Of a stretch of DNA of 13,105 nt, positions 6,331 to 13,105 are shown piece by piece. The notes beneath the pieces are model-generated. The model was given only the letters and a program-made list of their open reading frames with translations. It did no database searches and was not told where the DNA came from. Positions within the stretch are counted from its first letter, which is position 1; every line of letters starts with the position of its first letter. Position numbers and translations under genes: made by a program. The stretch is from an uncultured Collinsella sp. (GTDB taxonomy: Bacteria; Actinomycetota; Coriobacteriia; Coriobacteriales; Coriobacteriaceae): contig UQJA01000052.1 in assembly GCA_900541285.1 (NCBI GenBank), forward strand, positions 1 to 13,105. The letters run 5' to 3'.

Positions 6331-7338
6331 TTAGTCGGTGAGTCCGTAGAACTCTTGGGAGGGTACGCGGTCGGTAAGAATCTCGAGCGCCCTATCCAAA
6401 GTAACACCGTTGTAGAGCGTTTGCTCCACGGCAAAGGTGAGCGGAATGTCTACGCCCAGTGAACGGGCGAGTTCGCTGACGCTGCGGGCCGCGACGGCGC
6501 CTTCGACCACCATATGCGTGCGCGTCTGATACTCGTTGAGTGACACGCCGTGGGCAAACTCGTAGCCAAAGGTGCGGTTGCGCGAATGCTCCGAGGTGCA
6601 GGTGGCAATGAGGTCGCCCATGCCGGCGAGTCCCATGCAGGTCATAGCTTGACCGCCGCGGGCGTGCACCAGACGGCTGATCTCGGCCAGGCCGCGCGTC
6701 ATGATAAGGGCAAGCGTATTGTCGCCGGCACCGGTGCCGGCGGAGATGCCGCACACGATGGCGATAACGTTTTTCATGGCACCGCAAACCTCGACGCCGG
6801 TCATGTCCTGCGACAGGTAGATGCGGAAGGCCGTGGATAGGAGCAGGTCCTTAAAGGTCTCCCCTATCTGCGGATCTTTGCTTGCGATGACGGCGGCAGA
6901 AAGTCCGCCGCGGCAGATTTCCTCAGCATGGTTGGGGCCCGAGAGCGCCGCCACGCGCGACTCGTTGCCGATCTCGCTGGCGATGACCTCGCTCATGAGC
7001 AGGCCGGACTCGGGCTCAATGCCCTTGGTGAGGCACAGAACCGGCGTCTCGTCCGCGATGTACGGCGCCGCCTGGTGGCAGACGTCGCGCAGGTGCGTCG
7101 AAGGCACGGCAAAGATGATCGCATCGGCACCGTCGAGCGCCTGGGCGAGCTCGGTCGTTGCCACCACGTTGTCCGGCAGCTCGTAGCCCACCAGATAGCG
7201 AGGGTTTCGGTGCTCGCCGTTAATACCGGCGGCCGTCTGCTCGCTGTGGGCCCACATGGTCACGCGCTCGGCCCGCGCGGCGGCAAGGCCCGCGACGGCG
7301 GTTCCCCAGGAGCCGGAGCCAATCAGCGCAACATTCAT
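6331..7338 (-). CDS. gpsA: NAD(P)+-dependent glycerol-3-phosphate dehydrogenase
   Basis: A 335-residue cytosolic enzyme reducing dihydroxyacetone phosphate to sn-glycerol 3-phosphate, the backbone for phospholipids. The N-terminal Rossmann fold begins I-G-S-G-S-W-G-T-A (6-14), a slight variant of the usual GAGSWGTA. F-A-V-P-S (76-80) and the conserved lysine of L-T-K105-G-I-E follow. G-P-N-H-A-E-E (134-140) corresponds to the family's GPSFAxE block. Catalytic K189 lies in C-G-A-M-K-N-V-I-A-I, and the substrate-binding block G-L-A-G-M-G-D-L-I-A-T-C-T-S with S-R-N-R is intact. TAGGAGAG precedes the ATG at 7338, which lies 9 nt after plsY, the acyltransferase that consumes its product. Confidence 0.97.
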   Translation of the reverse strand: MNVALIGSGSWGTAVAGLAAARAERVTMWAHSEQTAAGINGEHRNPRYLVGYELPDNVVATTELAQALDGADAIIFAVPSTHLRDVCHQAAPYIADETPVLCLTKGIEPESGLLMSEVIASEIGNESRVAALSGPNHAEEICRGGLSAAVIASKDPQIGETFKDLLLSTAFRIYLSQDMTGVEVCGAMKNVIAIVCGISAGTGAGDNTLALIMTRGLAEISRLVHARGGQAMTCMGLAGMGDLIATCTSEHSRNRTFGYEFAHGVSLNEYQTRTHMVVEGAVAARSVSELARSLGVDIPLTFAVEQTLYNGVTLDRALEILTDRVPSQEFYGLTD

Positions 7339-7347
7339 GACTCTCTC

Positions 7348-8031
7348 CTACTTATCGTCGGGCTCGGTGACGCGCTTGGTAAACGAGAGCTTGGACTCCT
7401 TACCCGTCATGAGCTTTTTGATGTTCGCACGATGGGCCCACACCACAGTAATGCCGATCAGCGCCATGCAAAACTTAAGTCCGAGGCTGCTGTACGGAAA
7501 GACCGCGCAGGCAGCGATGGGAAGACCGATGGCCGCGGCAAGCGAGCCCACCGACACAAACTTGGTGATGGCGACGGCCACGATAAACATGCCCAACAGC
7601 GAAAGTCCGATGGGCCAGTACCAGGCGAGGATGACGCCCAGACCAACTGCGATGCCCTTGCCGCCATGGAAGTTGAGGTAGGGCGAGAAGATATGGCCCC
7701 ACACGGCTGCCAGGCAGATGACGCCGAGCATCCAGTCGCCGGCGGCACCGGGGGCCATAATGCTCACGGGGAAGCCATAGCCCAAGTCGGCAATGAGCGG
7801 ACGCGCGATAAGGACGCAGATGGCGCCCTTAAGGCAGTCGAGCAGCAGCGTGAGCGCAGCCACCTTGGGGCCGGCCACGCGCAGGGCGTTGGTGGTGCCG
7901 ATGTTGCCGGAGCCCGCCTTACGAATGTCCGTGTGGTTGAACACGCGGCCCAGGATCAGACCAAACGGAATCGCCCCGATAAAGAACGAGACCACGGCGC
8001 AGATGGCGGTCAGAAGAATCGGATTATGCAT
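7348..8031 (-). CDS. plsY: Acyl-phosphate:glycerol-3-phosphate acyltransferase PlsY
   Basis: A 227-residue integral membrane enzyme that transfers an acyl group from acyl-phosphate to position 1 of glycerol 3-phosphate. About five to six hydrophobic segments alternate with the three family motifs: G40-S-G-N-I-G-T-T-N-A-L-R, H122-G-G-K-G-I-A-V-G and, near the end, H-R-A-N-I-K-K-L. D65-C-L-K-G also matches the family. The ATG at 8031 is preferred to one 16 codons upstream. The extra N-terminus (PARPFDSSLGRRSK) is an out-of-frame reading of the end of der, whereas 8031 has AAGGAG 7 nt upstream and gives the usual short N-terminus. The start overlaps the der stop by 8 nt, suggesting coupling. Confidence 0.95.
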   Translation of the reverse strand: MHNPILLTAICAVVSFFIGAIPFGLILGRVFNHTDIRKAGSGNIGTTNALRVAGPKVAALTLLLDCLKGAICVLIARPLIADLGYGFPVSIMAPGAAGDWMLGVICLAAVWGHIFSPYLNFHGGKGIAVGLGVILAWYWPIGLSLLGMFIVAVAITKFVSVGSLAAAIGLPIAACAVFPYSSLGLKFCMALIGITVVWAHRANIKKLMTGKESKLSFTKRVTEPDDK

Positions 8032-9358
8032 CCTTTTGCTCCTTCTTCCTAAAGAAGAGTCGAATGGGCGTGCCGGCAAAGTCGAAGGTCGAGCGCATGC
8101 GGTTCTCTACGTATCGCTGGTAGGTGTCGTTGACCAGGTCGCTGTGGTTGACGAAGAACGTGAACGTCGGCGGGTTGACGCCCGTCTGGGTCACATAGTG
8201 CATACGCAGGCGGCGCTTGCCGTCCACCACGGTATGACCGAACTCGCGCAGGTCGGTGAGGAACGTGTTGAGGCGCGAGGTGCTGATCTTTTGCGAGCGC
8301 GTCTTTTCGGCGGCGTCGACCATCGCCCAGATCTTCTCGACGCTGCGGCCGGTGAGGGCAGAGATGCGCAGGTACTGGGCCCAGGGAGCCATGACGCCCA
8401 GACGGCGGTCGATGGTCTCCATGCAGGCCTCACGCTTACGGTCGTCGTCAAGCAGATCCCACTTGTTGAGCAGCACAACGATGGCGCAGCCGCGCTCGAT
8501 GGCAAGACCCATGACCTTCTGGTCCTGCTCGGTAACGCCCACGGAGGCGTCGACGACGAGCAGCGCCACGTCGGCGCGATCGATGGCGCGCAGGCCGCGG
8601 ACCATGGAGTAGTACTCGATGTTCTCGTACACGGTGCTCTTCTTGCGAATGCCCGCGGTGTCGACCATGCGGTAGTGCTTGCCGTTACGCTCGACGACCG
8701 TGTCGATGGCGTCGCGCGTCGTGCCGGCAATGTTGGACACGATAGAACGGTCGGCGCCCAGGATGCGGTTGAACAGCGACGACTTGCCGGCGTTGGGGCG
8801 GCCGATGATGGCGACGTTCAGCGCGTCGGGGAACTCATCGGCGACCTCGTCCTCTTCCTCTGGAAGCAGGGCCACGATATCGTCGAGCAGGTCGCCCGTG
8901 CCATGGCCATGCAGGGCCGAGAGCGGCGTGGGCTCACCGATGCCGAGCGAATAGAACTCCCAGATGCTGTCGTTCTCGCGATCGGGGTTGTCGAGCTTGT
9001 TCACCAGCAGAAAGACCGGCTTGTCGCAGCGCTTGAGCATGCGGGCGACCGACTCGTCCTCCTCGGTGACGCCGGTGCGGCCATCGACCACAAACAGGAT
9101 GACTGCGGCTTCCTCGGCGGCGGCGAGCGCCTGGTCGCGGATGGACGTGGCAAAGACGTCGTCGCTCTTGAGCGGCTCGATGCCGCCCGTGTCGACGATG
9201 GTGAACTCGCGGCCGTTCCAATCGGCCGTGTGATACGAGCGGTCGCGCGTGACGCCGCGAGACTCGTGGACGATGGCGTCCGAGGTCTGGGCCAGGCGGT
9301 TGACGAGCGTGGACTTGCCCACGTTGGGGCGTCCGACGACGGCGACGATAGGTTTCAT
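8024..9358 (-). CDS. der: Ribosome biogenesis GTPase Der (EngA)
   Basis: A 444-residue GTPase with two tandem G domains and a KH-like C-terminal domain, needed for 50S subunit maturation. First domain: G-R-P-N-V-G-K-S-T (9-17), G-V-T-R-D (35-39), D-T-G-G (56-59), N-K-L-D (120-123), S-A-L-H-G (147-151). An acidic linker (E-E-E-D-E, about 167-171) leads to the second domain: G-R-P-N-A-G-K-S-S (186-194), G-T-T-R-D (212-216), D-T-A-G-I-R-K-K (233-240), N-K-W-D (299-302 region). The C-terminus has the basic R-K-K tail. AAAGGAGAG lies just upstream of the ATG at 9358. The DUF512 protein gene ends 10 nt before it and plsY overlaps its end. Confidence 0.98.
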   Translation of the reverse strand: MKPIVAVVGRPNVGKSTLVNRLAQTSDAIVHESRGVTRDRSYHTADWNGREFTIVDTGGIEPLKSDDVFATSIRDQALAAAEEAAVILFVVDGRTGVTEEDESVARMLKRCDKPVFLLVNKLDNPDRENDSIWEFYSLGIGEPTPLSALHGHGTGDLLDDIVALLPEEEDEVADEFPDALNVAIIGRPNAGKSSLFNRILGADRSIVSNIAGTTRDAIDTVVERNGKHYRMVDTAGIRKKSTVYENIEYYSMVRGLRAIDRADVALLVVDASVGVTEQDQKVMGLAIERGCAIVVLLNKWDLLDDDRKREACMETIDRRLGVMAPWAQYLRISALTGRSVEKIWAMVDAAEKTRSQKISTSRLNTFLTDLREFGHTVVDGKRRLRMHYVTQTGVNPPTFTFFVNHSDLVNDTYQRYVENRMRSTFDFAGTPIRLFFRKKEQKDA

Positions 9359-9368
9359 CTGCTCTCCT

Positions 9369-10811
9369 TTAATGGGTAGGGTCAGCGGGAATAGTTGAAT
9401 TGGCGGGCGTTATGCCAAGGATGTGCTCCAGGGTATCGAGCAGCTCATGCGGCATGGTCGACACCACATGAACCTCGGCGCCGCGACCGGTAAGGCTTGC
9501 GAGTAATTCGTCACGATGATACTCGTCAAGGGTCATACCGTCGGCGTTGAACATGAGCTTAGGCACAAAGAGCATAACCCCCGAAAGATCCTGCGGCAGC
9601 TGCTCAAGGATATCGCTTGCGACGATGAGGCCGGTCACGTCCACGTTGCCGCCAAAGTAGCGGTTTTTGATGGCCGTGACGGTGCCGGCGAGCCCCTGTG
9701 GTGATTCCACAAAGCGCGCTACCGTATCGCGTGCGCTGGCGCCGGAGAGGCACAGCAGGTGCTGGCTGCGAGCGGCGATGGCCTCGCGGACGCGGGCCAG
9801 TCGCTCGGCATCGGCGGCAAGCACATCGTCCGTCTCGTCTAGGTATGAGCGGATCATGCCGATACCGTCGTAGTACTGCGGATAGCCGTCGTAAAAGTCC
9901 GCCTCGGGCGGATCGATGCCGGCGTCCAGGTAGAACTCGTCGCTCATCTGGAAGGTGTGGCGGCCAAAGCGCTCGAAGGCGCGGTCCTGGTAGGGACGGA
10001 TCATGGCAATGGTCTCGCGCGCTAGCTCGGGCTTGTCGCTGTAGGACCAGCTAAAACGGTTCTGATGCTTGGTAAAACCAAGCGGCACAATGCCCAGACT
10101 TGTGATTTGCTCGTGCTCCTCGCAAAAGCGCAGGGTCTTTTCCAGCTCCTCGCCGTCGTTCATGCCGGGGCACAACACGATCTGCGCGTGAATCTCGATG
10201 CCGGCGGCCATGATGGTTTCGAGTACGTCCATGCCTCGCTGGGCGTTGCGGCCCATCATGCGACGGCGGACGTCGGGGCTCACGGCGTGGACCGACACGT
10301 TCATGGGACTCATGTTGCGCTGGATGACGTTTTGCACGTCCTCGTCGGTGAGGTTCGTGAGCGTGACAAAGTTGCCCTGTAAAAAGCTTAGGCGATAGTC
10401 GTCGTCGCGAATATAGAGCGTCGAGCGGCCGCCCTTGGGAAGCATCGTCATAAAGCAGAACACGCAGGCGTTCACACAGGTACGCATGCCATCGAAGATA
10501 GGGCCGTCGAACTCCAGCCCCCAGTCCTCGCCCGGGAAGCGGTCGAGCTCGACGGGGGTGACGCTGTTGTCGCGCGGGTCGAATACCTCCAGCTCGACGA
10601 TGTCGTCATCTGCCTCCCAGAGCCACACGATCATATCGGTCAGCTGCTCACCGTTGACCGTGAGCACGCGCATGCCCGGCTCGATACCCACATCCCATGC
10701 GGGCGATTCGGGACGCACGTTCTTTACGAGCGCGCCCTCACCCGGCTCGGGGTCGCGGCTGCGCCCGTAATCGGCCACCTCGGCGGCGTATGCGGGTACG
10801 GTCTGGTCCAT
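9369..10811 (-). CDS. PDZ / radical SAM / DUF512 Fe-S protein
   Basis: A protein of 480 residues in three parts. A PDZ-like domain spans about residues 26-75 (G-A-L-V-K-N-V, G-I-E-P-G-M-R-V-L-T-V-N-G). A radical SAM-like cluster motif follows, C112-x3-C116-x2-C119 (C-V-N-A-C-V-F-C-F). The C-terminal DUF512 region includes F-G-G-N-V-D-V-T-G-L-I. The substrate is unknown; the family is conserved in Clostridia and Actinobacteria, and I recall it often sitting next to der. The ATG at 10811 is chosen because it falls 2 nt after the ispH stop. The 35 extra upstream residues would be an out-of-frame reading of ispH (HRHHRRS and similar). The ribosome site is weak or distant (AAGGAG about 13-14 nt upstream), so coupling to ispH is likely. 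Confidence 0.92.
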   Translation of the reverse strand: MDQTVPAYAAEVADYGRSRDPEPGEGALVKNVRPESPAWDVGIEPGMRVLTVNGEQLTDMIVWLWEADDDIVELEVFDPRDNSVTPVELDRFPGEDWGLEFDGPIFDGMRTCVNACVFCFMTMLPKGGRSTLYIRDDDYRLSFLQGNFVTLTNLTDEDVQNVIQRNMSPMNVSVHAVSPDVRRRMMGRNAQRGMDVLETIMAAGIEIHAQIVLCPGMNDGEELEKTLRFCEEHEQITSLGIVPLGFTKHQNRFSWSYSDKPELARETIAMIRPYQDRAFERFGRHTFQMSDEFYLDAGIDPPEADFYDGYPQYYDGIGMIRSYLDETDDVLAADAERLARVREAIAARSQHLLCLSGASARDTVARFVESPQGLAGTVTAIKNRYFGGNVDVTGLIVASDILEQLPQDLSGVMLFVPKLMFNADGMTLDEYHRDELLASLTGRGAEVHVVSTMPHELLDTLEHILGITPANSTIPADPTH

Positions 10812-10813
10812 GG

Positions 10814-11702
10814 TTAGCGGCAAAGCTCCTTGATGCGCTCGACGGCGCGCTCGATGTGTTCTTGCGGGGTGGAGGCTCCGGCGGTGATGCCGATGTGGTG
10901 AGCGTTGGCAAACCACGCGGCCTGGAGCTCGGAAGCTTCCTCGATGTGATGCGTGCGCTTGCAGGCGTCCGCGCAGATCTGAGCTAGGCGGCGGGTGTTG
11001 CCCGAGTTCTTTCCGCCCACGACGACCATGCAGTCGCAGCGGTTGGCAAGTGTGGCTGCTGCCTGTTGACGCTCACTCGTGGCGGCGCAGATGGTGTTGA
11101 TCACGCGCAGCTCCTGCACACGCGGGGTGATGACTGCCACGACCTCGGCGAGGTTCAGCGCGGTCTGGGTAGTCTGCACGACGAGGCCCACCTTGCCCTT
11201 GAGCGGAAGCGCGTCCGCATCGGCGGCGCAACTCACGACCTGCGCATCGTCGCCGGCGTGACCCAGAATGCCCTCGACCTCGGGATGCCCCGGCTCGCCT
11301 ACGACCACCACGCGGTAGCTCTCGCGCACCAGGCGCTCGGCTGGCATATGGACCTTCTTCACGTAGGGGCAGGTGGCGTCGACCACGTTGAGGCCGCGCG
11401 TGCGGGCAGCATCGATCACCTGCGGCACCACGCCGTGGGCGCGGATGATCACGGTACCCGACGCGGCGTCGTCCAAGGTGTCGGCAAGACCGATGCCCGC
11501 CTCGGCAAGCTCGCTCGAAAGGTTGAGGCCGGACTGGCCGCCCAGGTTGGGAAGCAGCGCGTCGGGACGTTCGAGCGCGATGATCTGCTCGATGTTCGTG
11601 TCGTACGCCGTAGCAAGTGCCGGCGTGGGCGGCGATCTCGATGGTAGGCGCGGTTGCCTGGTCGGACGCAGTCACGGCAGTGTTTGTCACGTTCTCGCTC
11701 AT
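10814..11702 (-). pseudogene. ispH: 4-hydroxy-3-methylbut-2-enyl diphosphate reductase, broken by a CarB-like segment
   Basis: IspH is the last, Fe-S-dependent enzyme of the MEP isoprenoid pathway. The N-terminus (from ATG at 11702) reads I-E-I-A-A-H-A-G-T-C30-Y-G-V, the first cluster cysteine block. From D-T-L-D-D-A-A-S-G-T-V-I-I-R-A-H-G-V onward the rest is intact in another frame, with the second and third cluster cysteines in V-D-A-T-C-P and N-T-I-C-A-A-T, Q-T-T-Q-T and G-G-K-N-S-G-N-T. The expected middle (R-A-L helix, G-P-L-I-H-N-P block) is missing. In its place are 31 codons resembling CarB. Total length is 889 nt, one base over 296 codons, so the frame changes once. Translation from the proper start would not reach the Fe-S domain. 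Start context is weak (GGCAGG), 2 nt after plsC. Confidence 0.85.
11513..11605 (-). other. CarB-like 31-codon segment inside ispH
   Basis: The segment reads Y-D-T-N-I-E-Q-I-I-A-L-E-R-P-D-A-L-L-P-N-L-G-G-Q, then S-G-L-N-L-S-S. From memory of E. coli CarB, the block I-I-x-x-E-R-P-D-A-x-L-P-x-x-G-G-Q-x-x-L-N is diagnostic of the N-terminal carboxyphosphate domain of carbamoyl-phosphate synthase large subunit and has no place in IspH. It lies in the frame of the downstream ispH part. At the left border, ispH TACGGCGTA and the segment start GCGTACGAC share GCGTA. At the right border, S-S-E-L-A-E-A-G could belong to either gene. The short shared sequences would permit illegitimate recombination or a chimeric assembly join. 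Confidence 0.75.
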
Positions 11703-11704
11703 GG

Positions 11705-12433
11705 CTAGAACCTGCCAGGATGCTCGGCGCAAAGGTCGTCTCGCATGGCGTAGACGCGGTTCATGGCCTCGGACTCAAACCAGGTTAGACGCTCTGTGCG
11801 CTTAAGCCCAGCCGGTGCATCGGAAAAAGAGACGGCCTTGCCGGCGCGGATCCAGCACTTCTTGGGACGCATGAGCTTTTTGCCCGTGGGCGTGATGTCG
11901 GACCAGCCGCAGATGGCGAGCGGGTTGACGGGCGCCTTGCCCATTTGGGCGATGAGCGCAAAACCGCCGTGGACCTCGGGCTTGATCTCGCGCGAGCGAA
12001 TGCGCGTGCCCTCGGGGAAGATCAGAACGTCCTCACCGCGCTGCAGCGCATGCTGGGCGGCACGCAGGCACTTCATATCGGCAGTACCACGCTCCACGGG
12101 GATGCCGCCAACGCGGCTAAAGGCCCAGCGCACAATCTTGCTCTTGGCGAACTCGGACTTAAAGATGGGACGAATGCGGCGGCCCCCAAAGAACAGCGCC
12201 GTCTCCACGGCCAAGAGCTCGGCCATCGAGGTGTGGTTGCAGATGACCACGCTGCCGCGGCCTTCCTGGCGCTCAAACAACAGATCGGCGTCCTCTACCT
12301 TCCAGCGCCACATGAGCTTGGAGAAAGCCCAAAGGATTGCCATGACCACGAAGACGGTGCCGCGGATGAGCGCCGGAAACTCGTCGTAGGGGGCGTTGTA
12401 ATAGTCCGCGGGCGTCTGCTTAAACAGGCGCAT
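11705..12433 (-). CDS. PlsC-like 1-acyl-sn-glycerol-3-phosphate acyltransferase
   Basis: A 242-residue membrane-associated acyltransferase that should convert lysophosphatidic acid to phosphatidic acid. There is one hydrophobic segment near the N-terminus (about 22-40). Motif I is N66-H67-T-S-M-A-E72, where the family usually has H-x4-D; here the acidic residue is glutamate. Motif II region is G-G-I-P-V-E-R-G (109-116) and motif III is F-P-E-G-T-R (139-144). The remaining C-terminal part is of normal length. The ATG at 12433 has AAAGGAGG about 8 nt upstream and lies 3 nt after the cmk stop. cmk followed by a PlsC-type gene is a common bacterial pairing. It sits in the same operon as plsY and gpsA, so three successive steps to phosphatidic acid are together. 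Confidence 0.9.
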   Translation of the reverse strand: MRLFKQTPADYYNAPYDEFPALIRGTVFVVMAILWAFSKLMWRWKVEDADLLFERQEGRGSVVICNHTSMAELLAVETALFFGGRRIRPIFKSEFAKSKIVRWAFSRVGGIPVERGTADMKCLRAAQHALQRGEDVLIFPEGTRIRSREIKPEVHGGFALIAQMGKAPVNPLAICGWSDITPTGKKLMRPKKCWIRAGKAVSFSDAPAGLKRTERLTWFESEAMNRVYAMRDDLCAEHPGRF

Positions 12434-12436
12434 GGG

Positions 12437-13105
12437 CTACCTCCTTTGGTTAATGAGGTCCTCGATGATACGAACGACCTCGTCGATGCTGTGGGCGGTG
12501 GAGTCGACGTGCACGGCGTCCTCGGCGGGCACGAGTGGGGCGACCTCGCGGCTGCTGTCGAGCTTGTCGCGCTGCTTAAGGGCGTCGAGGGTCTCGTCGA
12601 CCTCGGCTTCGAGCTGCTCGGACGTTAGCGGCTGGGCATCGTTTTGGTGGCGCTGCAGCACGCGGCGGCGGGCGCGCTCGCGCGGGTCGGCGGTCAGGAA
12701 GACCTTGACTTGCGCGTTGGGGAATACGACGGTGCCGATGTCACGACCCTCGGCAACGATATCGCGGTCCTCGGCGGCGCGGCGCTGGTGGATGAGCATG
12801 GCGGCGCGCACGCCCGGGTAGGCCGAGACCTTGGAAACGTTGGCGTCGACCTGCGGGGTGCGGATGGCGGCCGAGGCGTCCTGGCCGTCAATGGTCAGGC
12901 GCGTGTCCTCGCCGGTGCCGTTGGTAAAGCGAATCTCGATCTGCTCGGCGAGGGCGTCGATGGCCGCCTCGTCGTCCAGGTCGATGCCGCGGTCGAGCGC
13001 GGCGAAGGTGACGGCACGATACATGGCGCCCGTGTCGAGCTTGTTAAAGCCCAGCAGGCGGGCGATCTCCTTGGCGATGGTGGACTTGCCGGAACCGGCG
13101 GGGCC
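12437..13105 (-). CDS. cmk: Cytidylate kinase, 5' end cut by window edge
   Basis: The frame is open from the right edge of the window for 222 codons, so only about the first 5-10 residues are missing. It phosphorylates CMP and dCMP with ATP. The first visible residues are the P-loop G-P-A-G-S-G-K-S-T, followed by L-D-T-G-A-M-Y-R (the CMP-binding block). The central A-E-G-R-D-I-G-T-V-V-F-P motif, the arginine-rich lid (D-P-R-E-R-A-R-R-R) and a C-terminal H-V-D-S-T region are all intact. An internal ATG at 13024 (M-Y-R) is not the real start because the P-loop lies upstream of it. The stop TAG overlaps the ribosome site of the PlsC-like gene, which begins 3 nt later. Confidence 0.96.
   Translation of the reverse strand, partial: GPAGSGKSTIAKEIARLLGFNKLDTGAMYRAVTFAALDRGIDLDDEAAIDALAEQIEIRFTNGTGEDTRLTIDGQDASAAIRTPQVDANVSKVSAYPGVRAAMLIHQRRAAEDRDIVAEGRDIGTVVFPNAQVKVFLTADPRERARRRVLQRHQNDAQPLTSEQLEAEVDETLDALKQRDKLDSSREVAPLVPAEDAVHVDSTAHSIDEVVRIIEDLINQRR

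Noticed and set aside
7793..9379. Long plus-strand open frame of 528 codons opposite der and plsY
   Set aside because: It is the mirror image of der and plsY. The minus strand has complete family motifs, ribosome sites and normal lengths, while the plus-strand protein is histidine-, valine- and arginine-rich without any recognisable domain. The same holds for the plus-strand frames at 5296-6462 and 6928-8052.
10812..10916. Upstream in-frame start adding 35 residues to the DUF512 protein
   Set aside because: The extra residues come from reading the end of ispH out of frame and are histidine- and arginine-rich, unlike the rest. The family begins close to the PDZ domain. The similar extensions of plsY (8032-8079) and the zinc-ribbon gene (3626-3661) were rejected for the same reason.

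Overview
The window is most likely from a Coriobacteriia genome, probably Collinsella or a close relative. This is inferred from the high-GC codon use, the gene order, the Shine-Dalgarno-led, tightly packed operon and a DUF6273-type fragment. The genus is not proven from the sequence.

From the right edge (13105) down to 1689, everything lies on the minus strand and looks like one operon of twelve genes with gaps of at most 18 nt or short overlaps. In transcription order: cmk (5' end cut by the window), plsC-like acyltransferase, ispH (broken), a PDZ/radical SAM/DUF512 protein, der, plsY, gpsA, rpe, a cysteine desulfurase (broken), a Nif3-like protein, a coiled-coil zinc-ribbon protein and coaBC. 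The operon joins phospholipid synthesis (gpsA makes glycerol-3-phosphate, plsY and the PlsC-like enzyme acylate it), CTP supply (cmk), coenzyme A synthesis (coaBC), isoprenoid and Fe-S chemistry (ispH, cysteine desulfurase), ribosome assembly (der) and the pentose phosphate pathway (rpe). After coaBC comes a tRNA-Pro(GGG) gene with its own promoter, an encoded CCA end and a strong intrinsic terminator.

Two operon genes are not intact as written. The ispH region between the first Fe-S cysteine and the third conserved block is replaced by about 31 codons that read as a piece of carbamoyl-phosphate synthase large subunit (CarB), with a +1 frame change. The cysteine desulfurase carries an extra GC-rich stretch of about 31 nt exactly where the catalytic cysteine codon should be, again with a net +1 shift. 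Both could be real mutations or local assembly or sequencing errors. They are the strongest oddities in the window.

The left 1.5 kb is an accessory-looking region of lower coding density. It holds a small membrane protein cut by the window edge, a small secreted four-cysteine protein just upstream of it, the last 25 codons of a third minus-strand gene, and then, facing the other way, the C-terminal piece of a DUF6273-type protein with its own terminator. The two remnants meet near position 700 as if one deletion had removed the 5' halves of two divergent genes. From 1070 to 1495 I see no gene, but there are several nested inverted repeats.
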